From: Bacteroidota bacterium
Lineage (GTDB): Bacteria; Bacteroidota; Rhodothermia; Balneolales; Balneolaceae
Assembly (NCBI GenBank): GCA_009909035.1
Contig: JAAAOB010000053.1
Span: 1 to 64,000, forward strand
Reading direction: 5' to 3'
DNA length: 64,000 bases
Within the stretch, counting starts at the first letter, position 1. Each line of letters begins with the position of its first letter. The notes under the pieces are model-generated. The model ran no database searches. It was not told the DNA's origin and saw only the letters and a program-made list of their open reading frames with translations. Made by a program: the position numbers and the translations under genes. This document shows, one piece after another, positions 1-10,200 of the stretch.

Positions 1-99
1 CTGATACAGCCGGTAGCAATGGAATCAGGCCTGCGCTTTGCGATACGCGAAGGCGGACGCACAGTTGGTGCAGGCGTCGTAACCAAAATTAAAGACTAA
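1..99 (+). CDS. tuf: Elongation factor Tu, 3' end only (first copy)
   Basis: Partial gene: the window opens inside it and shows only the last 32 codons and the stop at 97-99. EF-Tu is the GTPase that delivers aminoacyl-tRNA to the ribosome. The visible residues are the end of domain 3 ([18 protein letters not shown]). These 99 bases are identical to the end of the complete tuf gene at 55224-56411, and similarity stops right after the stop codon. Identity at synonymous positions suggests gene conversion between two copies. Its place before tRNA-Trp, secE and nusG is the usual tufB position. Confidence 0.96.
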   Translation: MIQPVAMESGLRFAIREGGRTVGAGVVTKIKD

Positions 100-170
100 T
101 TTTCGGTAAAGGAATTTACTGAATGTATGCTCGGGGTGAGGCTTGGATAAGCTCTCGCCTCTTGCTGTCT

Positions 171-246
171 ACGGGCGTAGCTCAGTTGGCAGAGCACTGG
201 TCTCCAAAACCAGGTGTCGGGAGTTCGAGTCTCTCCGCCCGTGCCA
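171..246 (+). tRNA. trpT: tRNA-Trp (anticodon CCA)
   Basis: A full cloverleaf can be folded. The acceptor arms are 171-177 and 236-242, the D stem is gctc/gagc, the anticodon stem is ctggt/accag around loop ctccaaa (anticodon CCA), and the T loop is ttcgagt with one G-U pair in its stem. The discriminator is G243 and the CCA end is encoded at 244-246. It lies between tuf and secE, where tRNA-Trp is common in bacteria. A small gaggc/gcctc hairpin at 138-161 precedes it and may be a processing signal. Confidence 0.97.
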
Positions 247-319
247 ATGACCGTAATATTGAACACTGATCTTACAGAACGGGTGAATTAAACCCGTACA
301 AATGATATAGAGTACATTC

Positions 320-517
320 ATGCAGAAAATAAAAGAGTTTTTAGAAGGGGTTAGGAAAGAGATGAAAAAGGTTTCCTGGCCCAATCAGCAAGAGCTGATC
401 GATAACACTATCATTGTTGTGGTTTTTACGATTATCATTACCTCTTTTATCTTTGGAATAGATCAGGTTTACAGTACTGTATTAGAAGCTATTTACAGTT
501 TTGGAGGCACCACATAA
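320..517 (+). CDS. secE: Preprotein translocase subunit SecE
   Basis: SecE clamps the SecYEG protein-conducting channel in the inner membrane. The 65-residue product is the short single-span form. It has an amphipathic N-terminal part with the conserved KEMKKVSWPNQQEL stretch (about residues 13-26), then one membrane segment rich in I, V and F (about 32-55). The stop at 515-517 directly touches the nusG start at 518, so the two genes are translationally linked, as is usual for secE-nusG. Confidence 0.97.
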   Translation: MQKIKEFLEGVRKEMKKVSWPNQQELIDNTIIVVVFTIIITSFIFGIDQVYSTVLEAIYSFGGTT

Positions 518-1090
518 ATGAGTTCAGATTCAGATAATGATTTTCAATGGTACGTGGTACGAGTATTTACCGGCCATGAAAAAAAGGTAAAACGGTACCT
601 GCTTCGTGAAATTGAGGAGCAAGGACTGGAAGATAAAATCGATGAAATACTGATCCCAACAGAAACGGTAGTAGAGATCCGGTCCGGGAAAAAGAAACAG
701 AAAGAGAAAAATTTCTTTCCTGGGTATATGCTATTGAGTACAAAGTATGATGAAGAAGTGAACAACCTCGTCCAGGGAGCGCCTTCGTGCATCGGGTTTT
801 TAAAAGCGGGAAAGAATGAAGTTGTGCCGCAGCCACTCAAACAGAGCGAAGTTGAGCGAATTTTAGGTCGTGTTCTGGACAACCAGGAAATGGTCGAAAG
901 TGGCGGTGTGGTGGATATACCCTACAAAGAAGGGGACATTGTAAAAGTTATTGACGGGCCCTTTAAAGAATTTGATGGTACGGTGCAGGAAGTATTGCCC
1001 GATAAGATGAAGCTTCGGGTGCTTGTAAGTATTTTTGGACGAAAAACACCCGTTGAGGTTAACCTGAACCAGGTTGAATCAACAACATAA
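518..1090 (+). CDS. nusG: Transcription termination/antitermination factor NusG
   Basis: NusG binds the RNA polymerase clamp and couples it to Rho or to ribosomal protein S10. The 190-residue product has the NGN domain first (WYVVRVFTGHEKKVKRYL near residues 11-28, with FFPGYMLL following) and a C-terminal KOW domain (GDIVKVIDGPFKEFDGTVQEV near 139-159). There is no large insertion between the domains. It starts immediately after secE and precedes rplK. Confidence 0.97.
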   Translation: MSSDSDNDFQWYVVRVFTGHEKKVKRYLLREIEEQGLEDKIDEILIPTETVVEIRSGKKKQKEKNFFPGYMLLSTKYDEEVNNLVQGAPSCIGFLKAGKNEVVPQPLKQSEVERILGRVLDNQEMVESGGVVDIPYKEGDIVKVIDGPFKEFDGTVQEVLPDKMKLRVLVSIFGRKTPVEVNLNQVESTT

Positions 1091-1152
1091 AGATCTTTTT
1101 AACGTGAGCTATTACGCAGCAAACAGAATAATGAATCACTAACTGATTCTAT

Positions 1153-1584
1153 ATGGCAAAAAAAGTAGATAAAGTGCTCAAACTTCAAATTGTTGGTGGA
1201 CAGGCAAACCCTGCTCCCCCGGTAGGTCCAGCTTTAGGCCAGGCCGGAATCAACATCATGGAGTTTTGTAAAGCATTTAACGCAAAAACCCAGGAAAAAG
1301 CGGGTACAATTATACCGGTAGAAATCACGGTGTTTGCGGATAAGTCGTTTACGTTTAAGACGAAAACGCCTCCCGCAGCTGTACTGTTGAAAGAAGCCGC
1401 TAAAATTAAGTCCGGCTCAGGAGAACCCAATCGTAAAAAGGTTGGAAAAGTAACCTGGACGCAGTGCCGCGACATCGCCGAGCAGAAGATGGAGGATTTA
1501 AACGCCTTCGATACAGATCAGGCTGCAGAGATGATCGCCGGAACCGCGCGAAGTATGGGTTTACGTGTAATCCGAGATAAATAA
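1153..1584 (+). CDS. rplK: Large ribosomal subunit protein L11
   Basis: L11 binds 23S rRNA at the GTPase-associated centre and helps factor binding and the stringent response. The 143-residue product carries the family motif [18 protein letters not shown] near the N-terminus, and a C-terminal RNA-binding domain ending in the typical GTARSMGL segment. It is followed after 15 bases by rplA, as in most bacteria. Confidence 0.98.
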   Translation: MAKKVDKVLKLQIVGGQANPAPPVGPALGQAGINIMEFCKAFNAKTQEKAGTIIPVEITVFADKSFTFKTKTPPAAVLLKEAAKIKSGSGEPNRKKVGKVTWTQCRDIAEQKMEDLNAFDTDQAAEMIAGTARSMGLRVIRDK

Positions 1585-1599
1585 GAGGATTTTAATAAC

Positions 1600-2298
1600 A
1601 TGGCAAAGCGAGGTAAAAAATATCGTCAGGCAACTGAGCTGATCGACGGTGACATGGAATACACGATTGAAGAGGCGTGCGACCTGGTTAAGAAAACCGG
1701 TACCGCCAACTTTAATGAATCCGTAGATCTCGATCTGCGGCTGGGTGTGGATCCGCGTCATGCCGATCAAATGGTGCGAGGCACTGTCTCTCTCCCGCAC
1801 GGTACGGGTAAAACTGTACGCGTGCTGGCGCTTGTTAATGAGGCCAAGGAGGCTGAGGCAGAAGAAGCCGGTGCCGACTTTGTTGGACTTGACGAATACA
1901 TTGAAAAAATTGAGGACGGGTGGGCCGATATCGACGTGATTATTGCCACCCCCGACGTAATGGGTAAAATCGGAAAGCTTGGACGGCATCTCGGACCCCG
2001 TGGTCTGATGCCGAATCCTAAAAGTGGGACGGTTACCATGGATATTGCTGCGGCAGTAGATGAGTTTAAATCCGGGAAAATTGATTTCCGGGTGGATAAG
2101 GCTGGTATACTGCATACCTCTATTGGAAAAGTTGAGTTTGATGCAAATGAATTGCGTGAAAATGCAATCTCTTTTCTTCAAACGATCATGAAAATGAGGC
2201 CGGCATCTGCCAAAGGTCACTATATCCGCAGTGCGTTTATGAGCACGACGATGGGGCCGAGTATTCAGCTTAGCCGATCATCCATTACTTCAATTTAG
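1600..2298 (+). CDS. rplA: Large ribosomal subunit protein L1
   Basis: L1 forms the mobile L1 stalk that guides deacylated tRNA out of the E site. In E. coli it also represses its own operon by binding mRNA. The 232-residue product has normal length and the signature [15 protein letters not shown] near residues 131-145. The start at 1600 follows an AAGAGGA-like site in the short gap after rplK. Confidence 0.98.
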   Translation: MAKRGKKYRQATELIDGDMEYTIEEACDLVKKTGTANFNESVDLDLRLGVDPRHADQMVRGTVSLPHGTGKTVRVLALVNEAKEAEAEEAGADFVGLDEYIEKIEDGWADIDVIIATPDVMGKIGKLGRHLGPRGLMPNPKSGTVTMDIAAAVDEFKSGKIDFRVDKAGILHTSIGKVEFDANELRENAISFLQTIMKMRPASAKGHYIRSAFMSTTMGPSIQLSRSSITSI

Positions 2299-2316
2299 AA
2301 ACTAAGAGGATTCAAC

Positions 2317-2841
2317 ATGCCTACATTATCAGATAAGAAGGCAATTGTGGAAAAAATTACCGATGAACTTGAACGTTCTGACGCTGTTTATATCACCAAC
2401 TACAAAGGAATGTCGGTTGGGGATATGGCAGATTTACGCACAGAGTTTCGTAAAGGTAATGTCCGGTACAAGGTGTATAAAAACACCATGGTAAAACGGG
2501 CGATGGAAGCAATTGGCGGTTATGACGAACTCTACCCATATCTAAATGAACAGAATGGATTCGCATTTGTAGAGGAGGAGTTTGCTGCACCTGCAAAGGC
2601 TCTAAAACAATATATAAAAGATCACGAAAAGCCTGAATTTAAGGCCGCGTTGATCGACGGTGATTTTTATGGCGAAGAACAGCTGGATACGCTGGCTGCC
2701 ATGAAATCCAAAAACGAAGTAATTGGCGATATCGTAGGCCTGTTACTCTCACCGGTATCAAATATTGTAAGCGGACTTCAGGCACAGGGCGAAACGATTG
2801 CCGGTGCTGTGAAAACAATTGCCGAAAAAGGCGAAAAATAA
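2317..2841 (+). CDS. rplJ: Large ribosomal subunit protein L10
   Basis: L10 anchors L7/L12 dimers to the ribosomal stalk base. The 174-residue product has the usual N-terminal rRNA-binding domain (ITNYKGMSVGDMADLR, VYKNTMVKRA) and a C-terminal helix that binds L12 dimers. Only 18 bases separate it from rplA, so there is no room for the long folded L10 leader described in other bacteria. A purine-rich AAGAGGA precedes the ATG. Confidence 0.97.
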   Translation: MPTLSDKKAIVEKITDELERSDAVYITNYKGMSVGDMADLRTEFRKGNVRYKVYKNTMVKRAMEAIGGYDELYPYLNEQNGFAFVEEEFAAPAKALKQYIKDHEKPEFKAALIDGDFYGEEQLDTLAAMKSKNEVIGDIVGLLLSPVSNIVSGLQAQGETIAGAVKTIAEKGEK

Positions 2842-2900
2842 TTCAACAAAATTACATTTCAATAATTTAATTATTAAACGACGAACGGAGAAATCTAACA

Positions 2901-3275
2901 ATGGCTGACGTTAAAGAAATAGCAGAACAACTTGTTAACCTAACAGTAAAAGAAGCCAATGAATTGGCTCATGTGCTCGAGGAAGAGTATGATATCAAAC
3001 CTGCTGCAGCATCTGTTGCAGTTGCAGGACCTGCCGGCGGCGGAGAAGATGCCGCTGAAGAGCAGACTGAATTTGATGTTGTCCTCAATTCTGCGGGCGC
3101 AAAGAAAATTGCTGTTATTAAAGAAGTACGTGCAATCACCGGACTTGGTTTGAAAGAAGCCAAAGAGATGGTTGATGGTGCACCAAACACAATTAAAGAA
3201 GCTGTTTCAAAAGATGAAGCAGAAGAGCTGAAGAGCAAACTTGAAGAAGCCGGCGCCGAAGTAGAATTAAAATAA
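2901..3275 (+). CDS. rplL: Large ribosomal subunit protein L7/L12
   Basis: L7/L12 is the multicopy stalk protein that recruits translation GTPases. The 124-residue product shows the N-terminal dimerisation helices, an Ala/Gly-rich hinge near residues 33-52, and the conserved C-terminal domain with [21 protein letters not shown] good ribosome site (AACGGAG) lies just upstream of ATG 2901. An rRNA-like hairpin follows the gene. Confidence 0.98.
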   Translation: MADVKEIAEQLVNLTVKEANELAHVLEEEYDIKPAAASVAVAGPAGGGEDAAEEQTEFDVVLNSAGAKKIAVIKEVRAITGLGLKEAKEMVDGAPNTIKEAVSKDEAEELKSKLEEAGAEVELK

Positions 3276-3297
3276 TCCGGTTTCTACGCAATTAGTC

Positions 3298-3332
3298 AAA
3301 GCCAACACCGTTAATAACGGTTGTTGGCTTTT
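3298..3332 (+). terminator. Hairpin between rplL and rpoB (possible attenuator)
   Basis: The arms AAAGCCAACA-CCGTTA and TAACGGTTGTTGGCTTT pair over about 15 bp with one bulged base around a very short loop, followed by only four T. The weak T run argues for partial termination or RNA processing. E. coli is known to have an attenuator and an RNase III site at this position between the stalk proteins and rpoBC. That parallel is inference. Confidence 0.6.
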
Positions 3333-3422
3333 GGCGTCTACATTACCTGTATAATTATACGTCTACACGTGCAACTACAGTCGTTACACATCTTACTTTT
3401 AACCTAAAGGAGAGGCTTCCTT

Positions 3423-6400
3423 TTGAGTACTACTATGGAGAAAATCCCGTTTACCGATCGTCTTTCATTTGGCCGCATTAAACACGTTATAGACTATCCT
3501 GATTTCCTGGATATTCAGCTGGAATCTTTTAATTATTTTGCACAGCTGGACATTGCCCCCGATGACAGGGCGGACCAGGGGCTGCAGCGTATATTTAACG
3601 AAAATTTTCCGATCAGTGACAGCCGGGAAACCCACATTCTGGAGTTCGTATATTATTCGGTAGACACCCCGAAGTACAATATGAGAGAGTGCCAGGAGCG
3701 AGGGCTGACCTACGCCATTCCCCTGAAAGCAAAACTTCGTCTCTCATCACTTGATGACTCGGATGAAGCTGCTGAGACAATTGAACAAGAGGTGTTTCTT
3801 GGGGATCTGCCCTGGATGACAAATCGCGGCACGTTTATCGTAAACGGCGCAGAACGCGTTATTGTGAGCCAGCTGCACCGGTCACCGGGAGTGTTCTTCG
3901 GGCAATCGGTCCATCCTAACGGAACGCAACTCTACTCGGCACGAGTCATTCCGTTTAAAGGCTCATGGATTGAATTTACGAACGACATACGAGACGTTCT
4001 CTGGGCGTATATCGACAGGAAAAAGAAGATTCCGGCCACAACGCTTCTGAGAGCGCTTGGATACTCCTCCGATATGGATATTCTGAACTTATTTGGACTC
4101 TCCGAAGAGGTTAAGGTTGGTACCAAGAAATCGTTTAAAGCAAACGCCGTTGGACAGCGCTTGGCGGTTGACCTTGCTGTAGATGTTACAGAAGAAGTTG
4201 TAGATGATGAAACCGGCGAGGTGACTGAAGCAACAAGCAGAAAAATACTCCTCGAACGTGATCACGAGATTGAAGAGGAAGATTACGAAATATTCAAAGA
4301 AGCCGGTGTTAAGAAGACATTGATTCAGAAAATCGGCTCGGAAGAGTCCGATCGATCGGTCGTGATGAATACACTGCGCAAAGACTCATCGCACGATGAT
4401 GTCTCTGCACTTTCCGAAATCTATCAGCAGATCCGGACCGGCGAAATGCCTGACCCGGAAACAGCACGTCAGGTGCTTGAGCGGCTCTTTTTCAGCGATA
4501 AGAAGTATGACCTGGGCGAAGTTGGACGCTACCGGTTGAACAAACGGCTGAAAGTAGACGTAGACCCGGAGATCCAGTATCTGACAAATGAAGATGTGGT
4601 TGCGATCGTAAAAGAAGTGATCCGTCTGAAAGAGATGAAATCGCAGGTGGATGATATTGATCACCTGAGTAACCGACGCGTACGGACCGTCGGGGAGCAG
4701 CTTGGACAGCAGTTTGCCGTTGGTCTTGCCCGTATGGCCCGAACCATTCGTGAACGAATGAACTCTCGGGATGCGGAACAGCTGACACCACAAGACCTGG
4801 TGAACGCACGAACTATTTCGAGTGTCATTAACAGCTTCTTTGGCACCAACCAGCTGTCGCAGTTCATGGATCAAACCAATCCTATTGCGGAGATTACTCA
4901 CAAACGGCGGATGTCCGCGCTTGGGCCGGGCGGATTGACCCGGGAACGGGCCGGGTTTGAAGTTCGTGATGTTCACTACACGCACTACGGACGACTCTGC
5001 CCAATTGAAACGCCGGAGGGACCAAACATTGGACTCATCACCTCTCTCTGTATTCATGCCAAGGTAAATGACTTTGGCTTCATTGAAACACCGTACCGGA
5101 AAGTTGATGATGGTACTGTAACAGACAACGTGGAGTATCTTGCCGCGGAGCAGGAAGATGAAACAGTCATTGCACAGGCAAACGCACCACTCACTGAGAG
5201 CGGTAATTTTGAGAATGATGCTATTTTCTCTCGCTTCCGTGAAAGCAATGTGGGACTTGCCAAGCCCGACCAGGTTGAATATATGGATGTATCTGCGAAC
5301 CAGATTACATCACTTGCGGCAGCATTAATTCCGTTTATTGAACATGATGATGCCAACCGTGCACTGATGGGATCAAACATGCAGCGCCAGGCCGTTCCGC
5401 TACTGCGCCCGGATTCACCAATTGTGGGTACCGGACTTGAACAGCGTGCCGCGAAAGATTCACGCGCCATTATCAGCGCTGAAGGAGACGGCGAAGTGAT
5501 GTATGTAAGCGGTGATGAAATCAGGATTAAGTACCACCGGTCCGAAATTGAAGAAAACTGTTACTTTGACGGTGGTGTAAAATCGTATAAACTGAAAAAG
5601 TTTGAGCGAAGTAACCAGGATACGACGGTTAACCAGCGCCCGATTGTGGATGTTGGAGACAAAGTAAAAGAGGGCGATGCTATCGCCGATGGATGTGCCA
5701 CACAGAAAGGTGAGCTTGCCCTCGGCCGAAACCTTCTCGTAGCTTTTATGCCGTGGAGAGGGTACAACTTTGAGGATGCCATCGTCATTAGCGAGCGAAT
5801 CGTTCAGGATGATATTTACACCTCAATCCATATTACAGAATTTGAGCAACAAGTTCGTGATACCAAACGTGGAGAAGAGGAGCTGACTCGTGAAATTCCA
5901 AACGTGAGCGAAGATGCCACGCGGAATCTGAACGAACAGGGAATTATCCGTGTGGGCGCTAAAGTGAAGCATGGGGATATTCTTGTTGGGAAAATTACCC
6001 CCAAAGGTGAAACGGACCCAACGCCGGAAGAGAAACTTCTCAGGGCCATATTTGGCGATAAAGCCGGCGATGTGAAGGATGCTTCAATGAAAACACCTCC
6101 CGGTGTGAAAGGGGTTGTTATTGATACGAAGCTCTTCAGCCGAAAGAGGGATGAACAGATATCCCGCAAAGAGGAGAAACAGCTTGTTGAAGCCGAAAAT
6201 GAGCGGCATGAAGAAAAACTCTCCGAATTGAACTCCAAGTGGGCAGATAAAATGTACAGTCTGCTCCGGGATAAAACATCCCCGGGCGTGTACAATTACA
6301 GTGGTGTAGAGCTGATCCCCAAAGGAGAAAAATATAAAAAATCAGTTTTTGAAGAGTTAGACCCGATCAACATAAATGAGAACATAGACTGGGCAACAGA

Positions 6401-7250
6401 CGGCGAGCTTGTTGAGCATGTGAAGCTGCTGTTCAAAAACTACCGGGATCTCCGGCGTGAAGTCGATACGGAAGCCAAACGGCGTAAATATCAAATCCAG
6501 GTAGGCGACGAGCTACCCCCCGGAATTATCCAGAAAGCCAAAGTTTATGTTGCCAAGAAGCGAAAACTTCAGGTGGGTGATAAGATGGCCGGCCGTCACG
6601 GAAATAAAGGGGTGATTGCCAAAGTCGTTCCACAGGAAGATATGCCGTTCATGAAAGATGGTACTCCTGTTGATATCGTACTCAACCCGCTTGGCGTGCC
6701 ATCACGTATGAACCTGGGCCAGATTTATGAAACCATCCTCGGGTGGGCCGGTCTGAAGCTCGGTGTTAAATATGCATCCCCAATTTTTGATGGTGCTTCG
6801 TACGACCAGGTGCAGTCTGAGCTCAAAAAAGCGGGTCTGCCGGAAGATGGACGGGTTCAGCTTTATGATGGCCGAAGTGGTTATGCCCTCGACCAGCAGA
6901 CGACAGTTGGCGTAATGTATATGCTGAAACTGAATCACCTGATTGAAGATAAGATGCATGCACGCTCCATCGGCCCGTACTCACTTATTACACAACAGCC
7001 GCTTGGAGGTAAAGCCCAGTTTGGAGGCCAGCGCCTCGGTGAGATGGAGGTCTGGGCTCTTTATGCCTACGGTGCTTCAAGCATTCTCAAAGAGATGCTT
7101 ACTGTTAAAAGTGATGATGTGAAAGGACGATCGAAAGTGTACGAAGCCATCGTAAAAGGGGAAAACCTGCCCGAAGGTGACGTACCCGAATCGTTTAAAG
7201 TGCTGCTGCGTGAATTAATGGGTCTCGGACTCGAAATTCACATCGACTAA
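3423..7250 (+). CDS. rpoB: RNA polymerase beta subunit
   Basis: RpoB forms half of the RNA polymerase catalytic cleft and the rifampicin pocket. The 1275-residue product is in the usual range for this group. The rifampicin region reads QLSQFMDQTNPIAEITHKRR, followed by ALGPGGLTRERAGFEVRDVH. The late part holds GDKMAGRHGNKGVIAK and the C-terminal LGGKAQFGGQRLGEMEVWAL. A TTG start at 3423 is chosen because AAGGAG at 3407-3412 is correctly spaced for it. An in-frame ATG at 3435 is about 22 bases away from that site. The rifampicin-contact positions that I can align look drug-sensitive. Confidence 0.98.
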   Translation: MSTTMEKIPFTDRLSFGRIKHVIDYPDFLDIQLESFNYFAQLDIAPDDRADQGLQRIFNENFPISDSRETHILEFVYYSVDTPKYNMRECQERGLTYAIPLKAKLRLSSLDDSDEAAETIEQEVFLGDLPWMTNRGTFIVNGAERVIVSQLHRSPGVFFGQSVHPNGTQLYSARVIPFKGSWIEFTNDIRDVLWAYIDRKKKIPATTLLRALGYSSDMDILNLFGLSEEVKVGTKKSFKANAVGQRLAVDLAVDVTEEVVDDETGEVTEATSRKILLERDHEIEEEDYEIFKEAGVKKTLIQKIGSEESDRSVVMNTLRKDSSHDDVSALSEIYQQIRTGEMPDPETARQVLERLFFSDKKYDLGEVGRYRLNKRLKVDVDPEIQYLTNEDVVAIVKEVIRLKEMKSQVDDIDHLSNRRVRTVGEQLGQQFAVGLARMARTIRERMNSRDAEQLTPQDLVNARTISSVINSFFGTNQLSQFMDQTNPIAEITHKRRMSALGPGGLTRERAGFEVRDVHYTHYGRLCPIETPEGPNIGLITSLCIHAKVNDFGFIETPYRKVDDGTVTDNVEYLAAEQEDETVIAQANAPLTESGNFENDAIFSRFRESNVGLAKPDQVEYMDVSANQITSLAAALIPFIEHDDANRALMGSNMQRQAVPLLRPDSPIVGTGLEQRAAKDSRAIISAEGDGEVMYVSGDEIRIKYHRSEIEENCYFDGGVKSYKLKKFERSNQDTTVNQRPIVDVGDKVKEGDAIADGCATQKGELALGRNLLVAFMPWRGYNFEDAIVISERIVQDDIYTSIHITEFEQQVRDTKRGEEELTREIPNVSEDATRNLNEQGIIRVGAKVKHGDILVGKITPKGETDPTPEEKLLRAIFGDKAGDVKDASMKTPPGVKGVVIDTKLFSRKRDEQISRKEEKQLVEAENERHEEKLSELNSKWADKMYSLLRDKTSPGVYNYSGVELIPKGEKYKKSVFEELDPININENIDWATDGELVEHVKLLFKNYRDLRREVDTEAKRRKYQIQVGDELPPGIIQKAKVYVAKKRKLQVGDKMAGRHGNKGVIAKVVPQEDMPFMKDGTPVDIVLNPLGVPSRMNLGQIYETILGWAGLKLGVKYASPIFDGASYDQVQSELKKAGLPEDGRVQLYDGRSGYALDQQTTVGVMYMLKLNHLIEDKMHARSIGPYSLITQQPLGGKAQFGGQRLGEMEVWALYAYGASSILKEMLTVKSDDVKGRSKVYEAIVKGENLPEGDVPESFKVLLRELMGLGLEIHID

Positions 7251-7288
7251 ATTTGTTCTGTTAAATAAATCTAAACGGAGGTTTTCCT

Positions 7289-10200
7289 TTGCCGTCAACA
7301 AAAACATTAACTGTTACCAAAGACTTCTCTAACATTGGAATATCGCTGGCATCCGCCGAGACGATACTTTCAAGATCCCATGGGGAAGTTCTTACTCCAG
7401 AAACGATCAATTACAGAACATTCAAACCGGAAATGGATGGTCTTTTTTGCGAAAAGATCTTCGGTCCGGTAAAAGATTATGAATGTCACTGTGGCAAGTA
7501 CAAGCGAATTCGATACAAAGGGATTATTTGCGATCGCTGTGGTGTTGAAGTGACCCGGAAAGCGGTACGCCGCGAACGTATGGGGCATATCACACTAACC
7601 GTGCCAATTGTCCATATATGGTACTTTAAATCACTGCCAAGTAAAATTGCATATCTTCTTGGATATTCATCGAAAAACCTGGACCGCATTGTCTACTACG
7701 AAACATTTGTAGTATTGAATCCGGGCCTGGCTCGTGATCTTGGCTACAAAAAGGGCGATCTGATTTCAGAAGAAGAGAAGTTCGATATTCTTGATCAGCT
7801 GCCTGAAGATCATGCCGATCTGGATGATGACGATGAGGATAAGTTTATTGTAAAAGATGGTGCCGAAGCTGTTGAAGGATTGCTGCAAAAGCAGGATCTC
7901 GACAGCCTTGCCTACCAGCTACGCTACGAGGTGAAAAACGAAACCTCGCAGATGCGCAAAAAGAAAAAACTGAAGCGCCTGCAGGTGATCGAATCGTTCC
8001 GGGCTGCCAACCAGCATACGGAAAATAAACCGGAGTGGATGGTTCAGAGTGTGATACCTGTCATACCGCCTGAACTTCGTCCGCTTGTACCGCTTGAAGG
8101 CGGGCGTTTTGCTACGTCAGATCTGAATGATCTCTATCGCAGGGTCATCATCAGGAATAATCGCCTCAAACGACTTATCGATATTAAGGCTCCTGATGTC
8201 ATCCTTAGAAATGAGAAGCGTATGCTCCAGGAAGCGGTGGATTCGCTGTATGATAACTCAAGGAAATCAAATGCCGTCCGCAACAATAACCGGCCGCTGA
8301 AGTCCCTCAGTGATATGCTGAAAGGGAAAAGCGGGCGTTTCCGACAAAACCTTCTCGGTAAGCGTGTGGACTACTCCGGACGTTCCGTCATTGTTGTTGG
8401 ACCCGATCTTAAAATGCATGAGTGTGGCCTTCCAAAAGAGATGGCTATTGAGCTTTACAAGCCATTTGTGATTCGTCGCCTCATCGAGCGCGGATACGTA
8501 AAAACGGTGAAAAGCGCGAAAAAAGTTGTAGATCGCCGCGACCAGGTGGTTTGGGAAGTTCTTGAAAATGTCATTGACGGACATCCCGTTATGCTGAACC
8601 GTGCACCAACGCTTCACAGGCTTGGAATTCAGGCCTATCAGCCGGTCCTTATTGAAGATAAGGCCATACGCCTGCACCCGCTCTCCTGTACAGCGTTTAA
8701 CGCCGACTTTGACGGTGACCAGATGGCTGTTCACCTTCCGCTGAGTCATGATGCGGTGATGGAAGCCTCTATTCTGATGCTCGGTTCCCACAACATTCTC
8801 AGCCCTGCCAGTGGCGGGCCTGTAGCCGTGCCGTCACAGGATATGATTTTGGGTATCTATTACATGACCAAAATGGGGAATGGAAAGCGTGGCGAAGGAA
8901 AAACATTTGCCAACGCTGATGAAGTTCTTATTGCCTTTGATCAGAACAAAATTGATACTCACGCAAAAATTAATGTCCGTATTCCTGTGAAGCAGGACGA
9001 TGGTTCATTTAAACCGGAAATTATTAAAACAACCACTGGTCGGGTTCTCTTTAACAGGATTGTACCCGAAGGTGTTGAATTTGTGAACCGTACCCTTGGC
9101 AAAAAAGAGCTGAGAGTTCTGATCGACGATATATATCATACTGTTGGATCTGTGGAAACCGCCCAGTTTCTGGACAAGATGAAGGAAGTTGGATTTGAAC
9201 GGGCCACCACCGGCGGATTGTCGTTCAGCCTCGAGGATATCATTATTCCTGATGAAAAACAGAAACTGATTGAAGGCGCTCAAAATGAGGTGTCTGAAAT
9301 TCAGGATCGCTACGAAATGGGTTTCATTACGGATAATGAGCGGTATAACCAGGTGATTGATAAATGGACAAGCACAACAAACAGGGTGTCTGAAACTCTG
9401 TTTAAAAGCCTGACCGAAGATAAAGATGGATTCAATGCCGTCTACATGATGGCGGATTCTGGAGCCCGTGGTTCTAAGGAGCAGATCCGACAGCTTGGCG
9501 GTATGCGCGGTTTGATGGCAAAGCCTCAAAAAAGCTCCATGCAACAGGGTAATGAGGTTATCGAGAACCCCATTCTTTCCAGTTTCCGTGAAGGTTTGAC
9601 GGTCCTTGAGTACTTTATCTCAACGCACGGTGCGCGTAAAGGTCTGGCCGATACCGCTCTGAAGACGGCTGATGCCGGATACCTTACACGCCGGCTGGTC
9701 GACGTGTCGCAAGACATCATTATAAATGAAAAAGATTGCGGTACGCTCCGCGGTATCAAAATGCAGGCACTCAAAGATAATGAGGATATTATTGAGAGCC
9801 TCGAAGATCGTATCATTGGCCGTGTGTCCATGCATGAAATTGTGGACCCGATCTCAGATGAAGTCATCTGCGAGCCAAATGAACTGATTACCGATAACGT
9901 AGCCAAGAAGATTGCTGAAACTTCCATTGAAGAGGTTGAGATTCGGTCCGTACTTACATGCGAGACCGAACGCGGTGTATGTGCAAAATGCTACGGACGG
10001 GATATGTCGAAAACGGGACTTGTGCAGGTGGGTGAAGCCGTGGGTGTAATTGCCGCACAGTCTATTGGCGAACCGGGAACACAGCTTACGCTGCGTACTT
10101 TCCACGTGGGCGGTACAGCTTCCCGAATGGAGGCAGATTCACAGCACAAAGCCAAATTCGATGGAAAAATCGAATTCGAAAATCTCCGGGTTGTGGAGTA

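Noticed and set aside
2299-2316. L10 leader RNA before rplJ
   Set aside because: Only 18 bases separate rplA and rplJ, too short for the leader structure.
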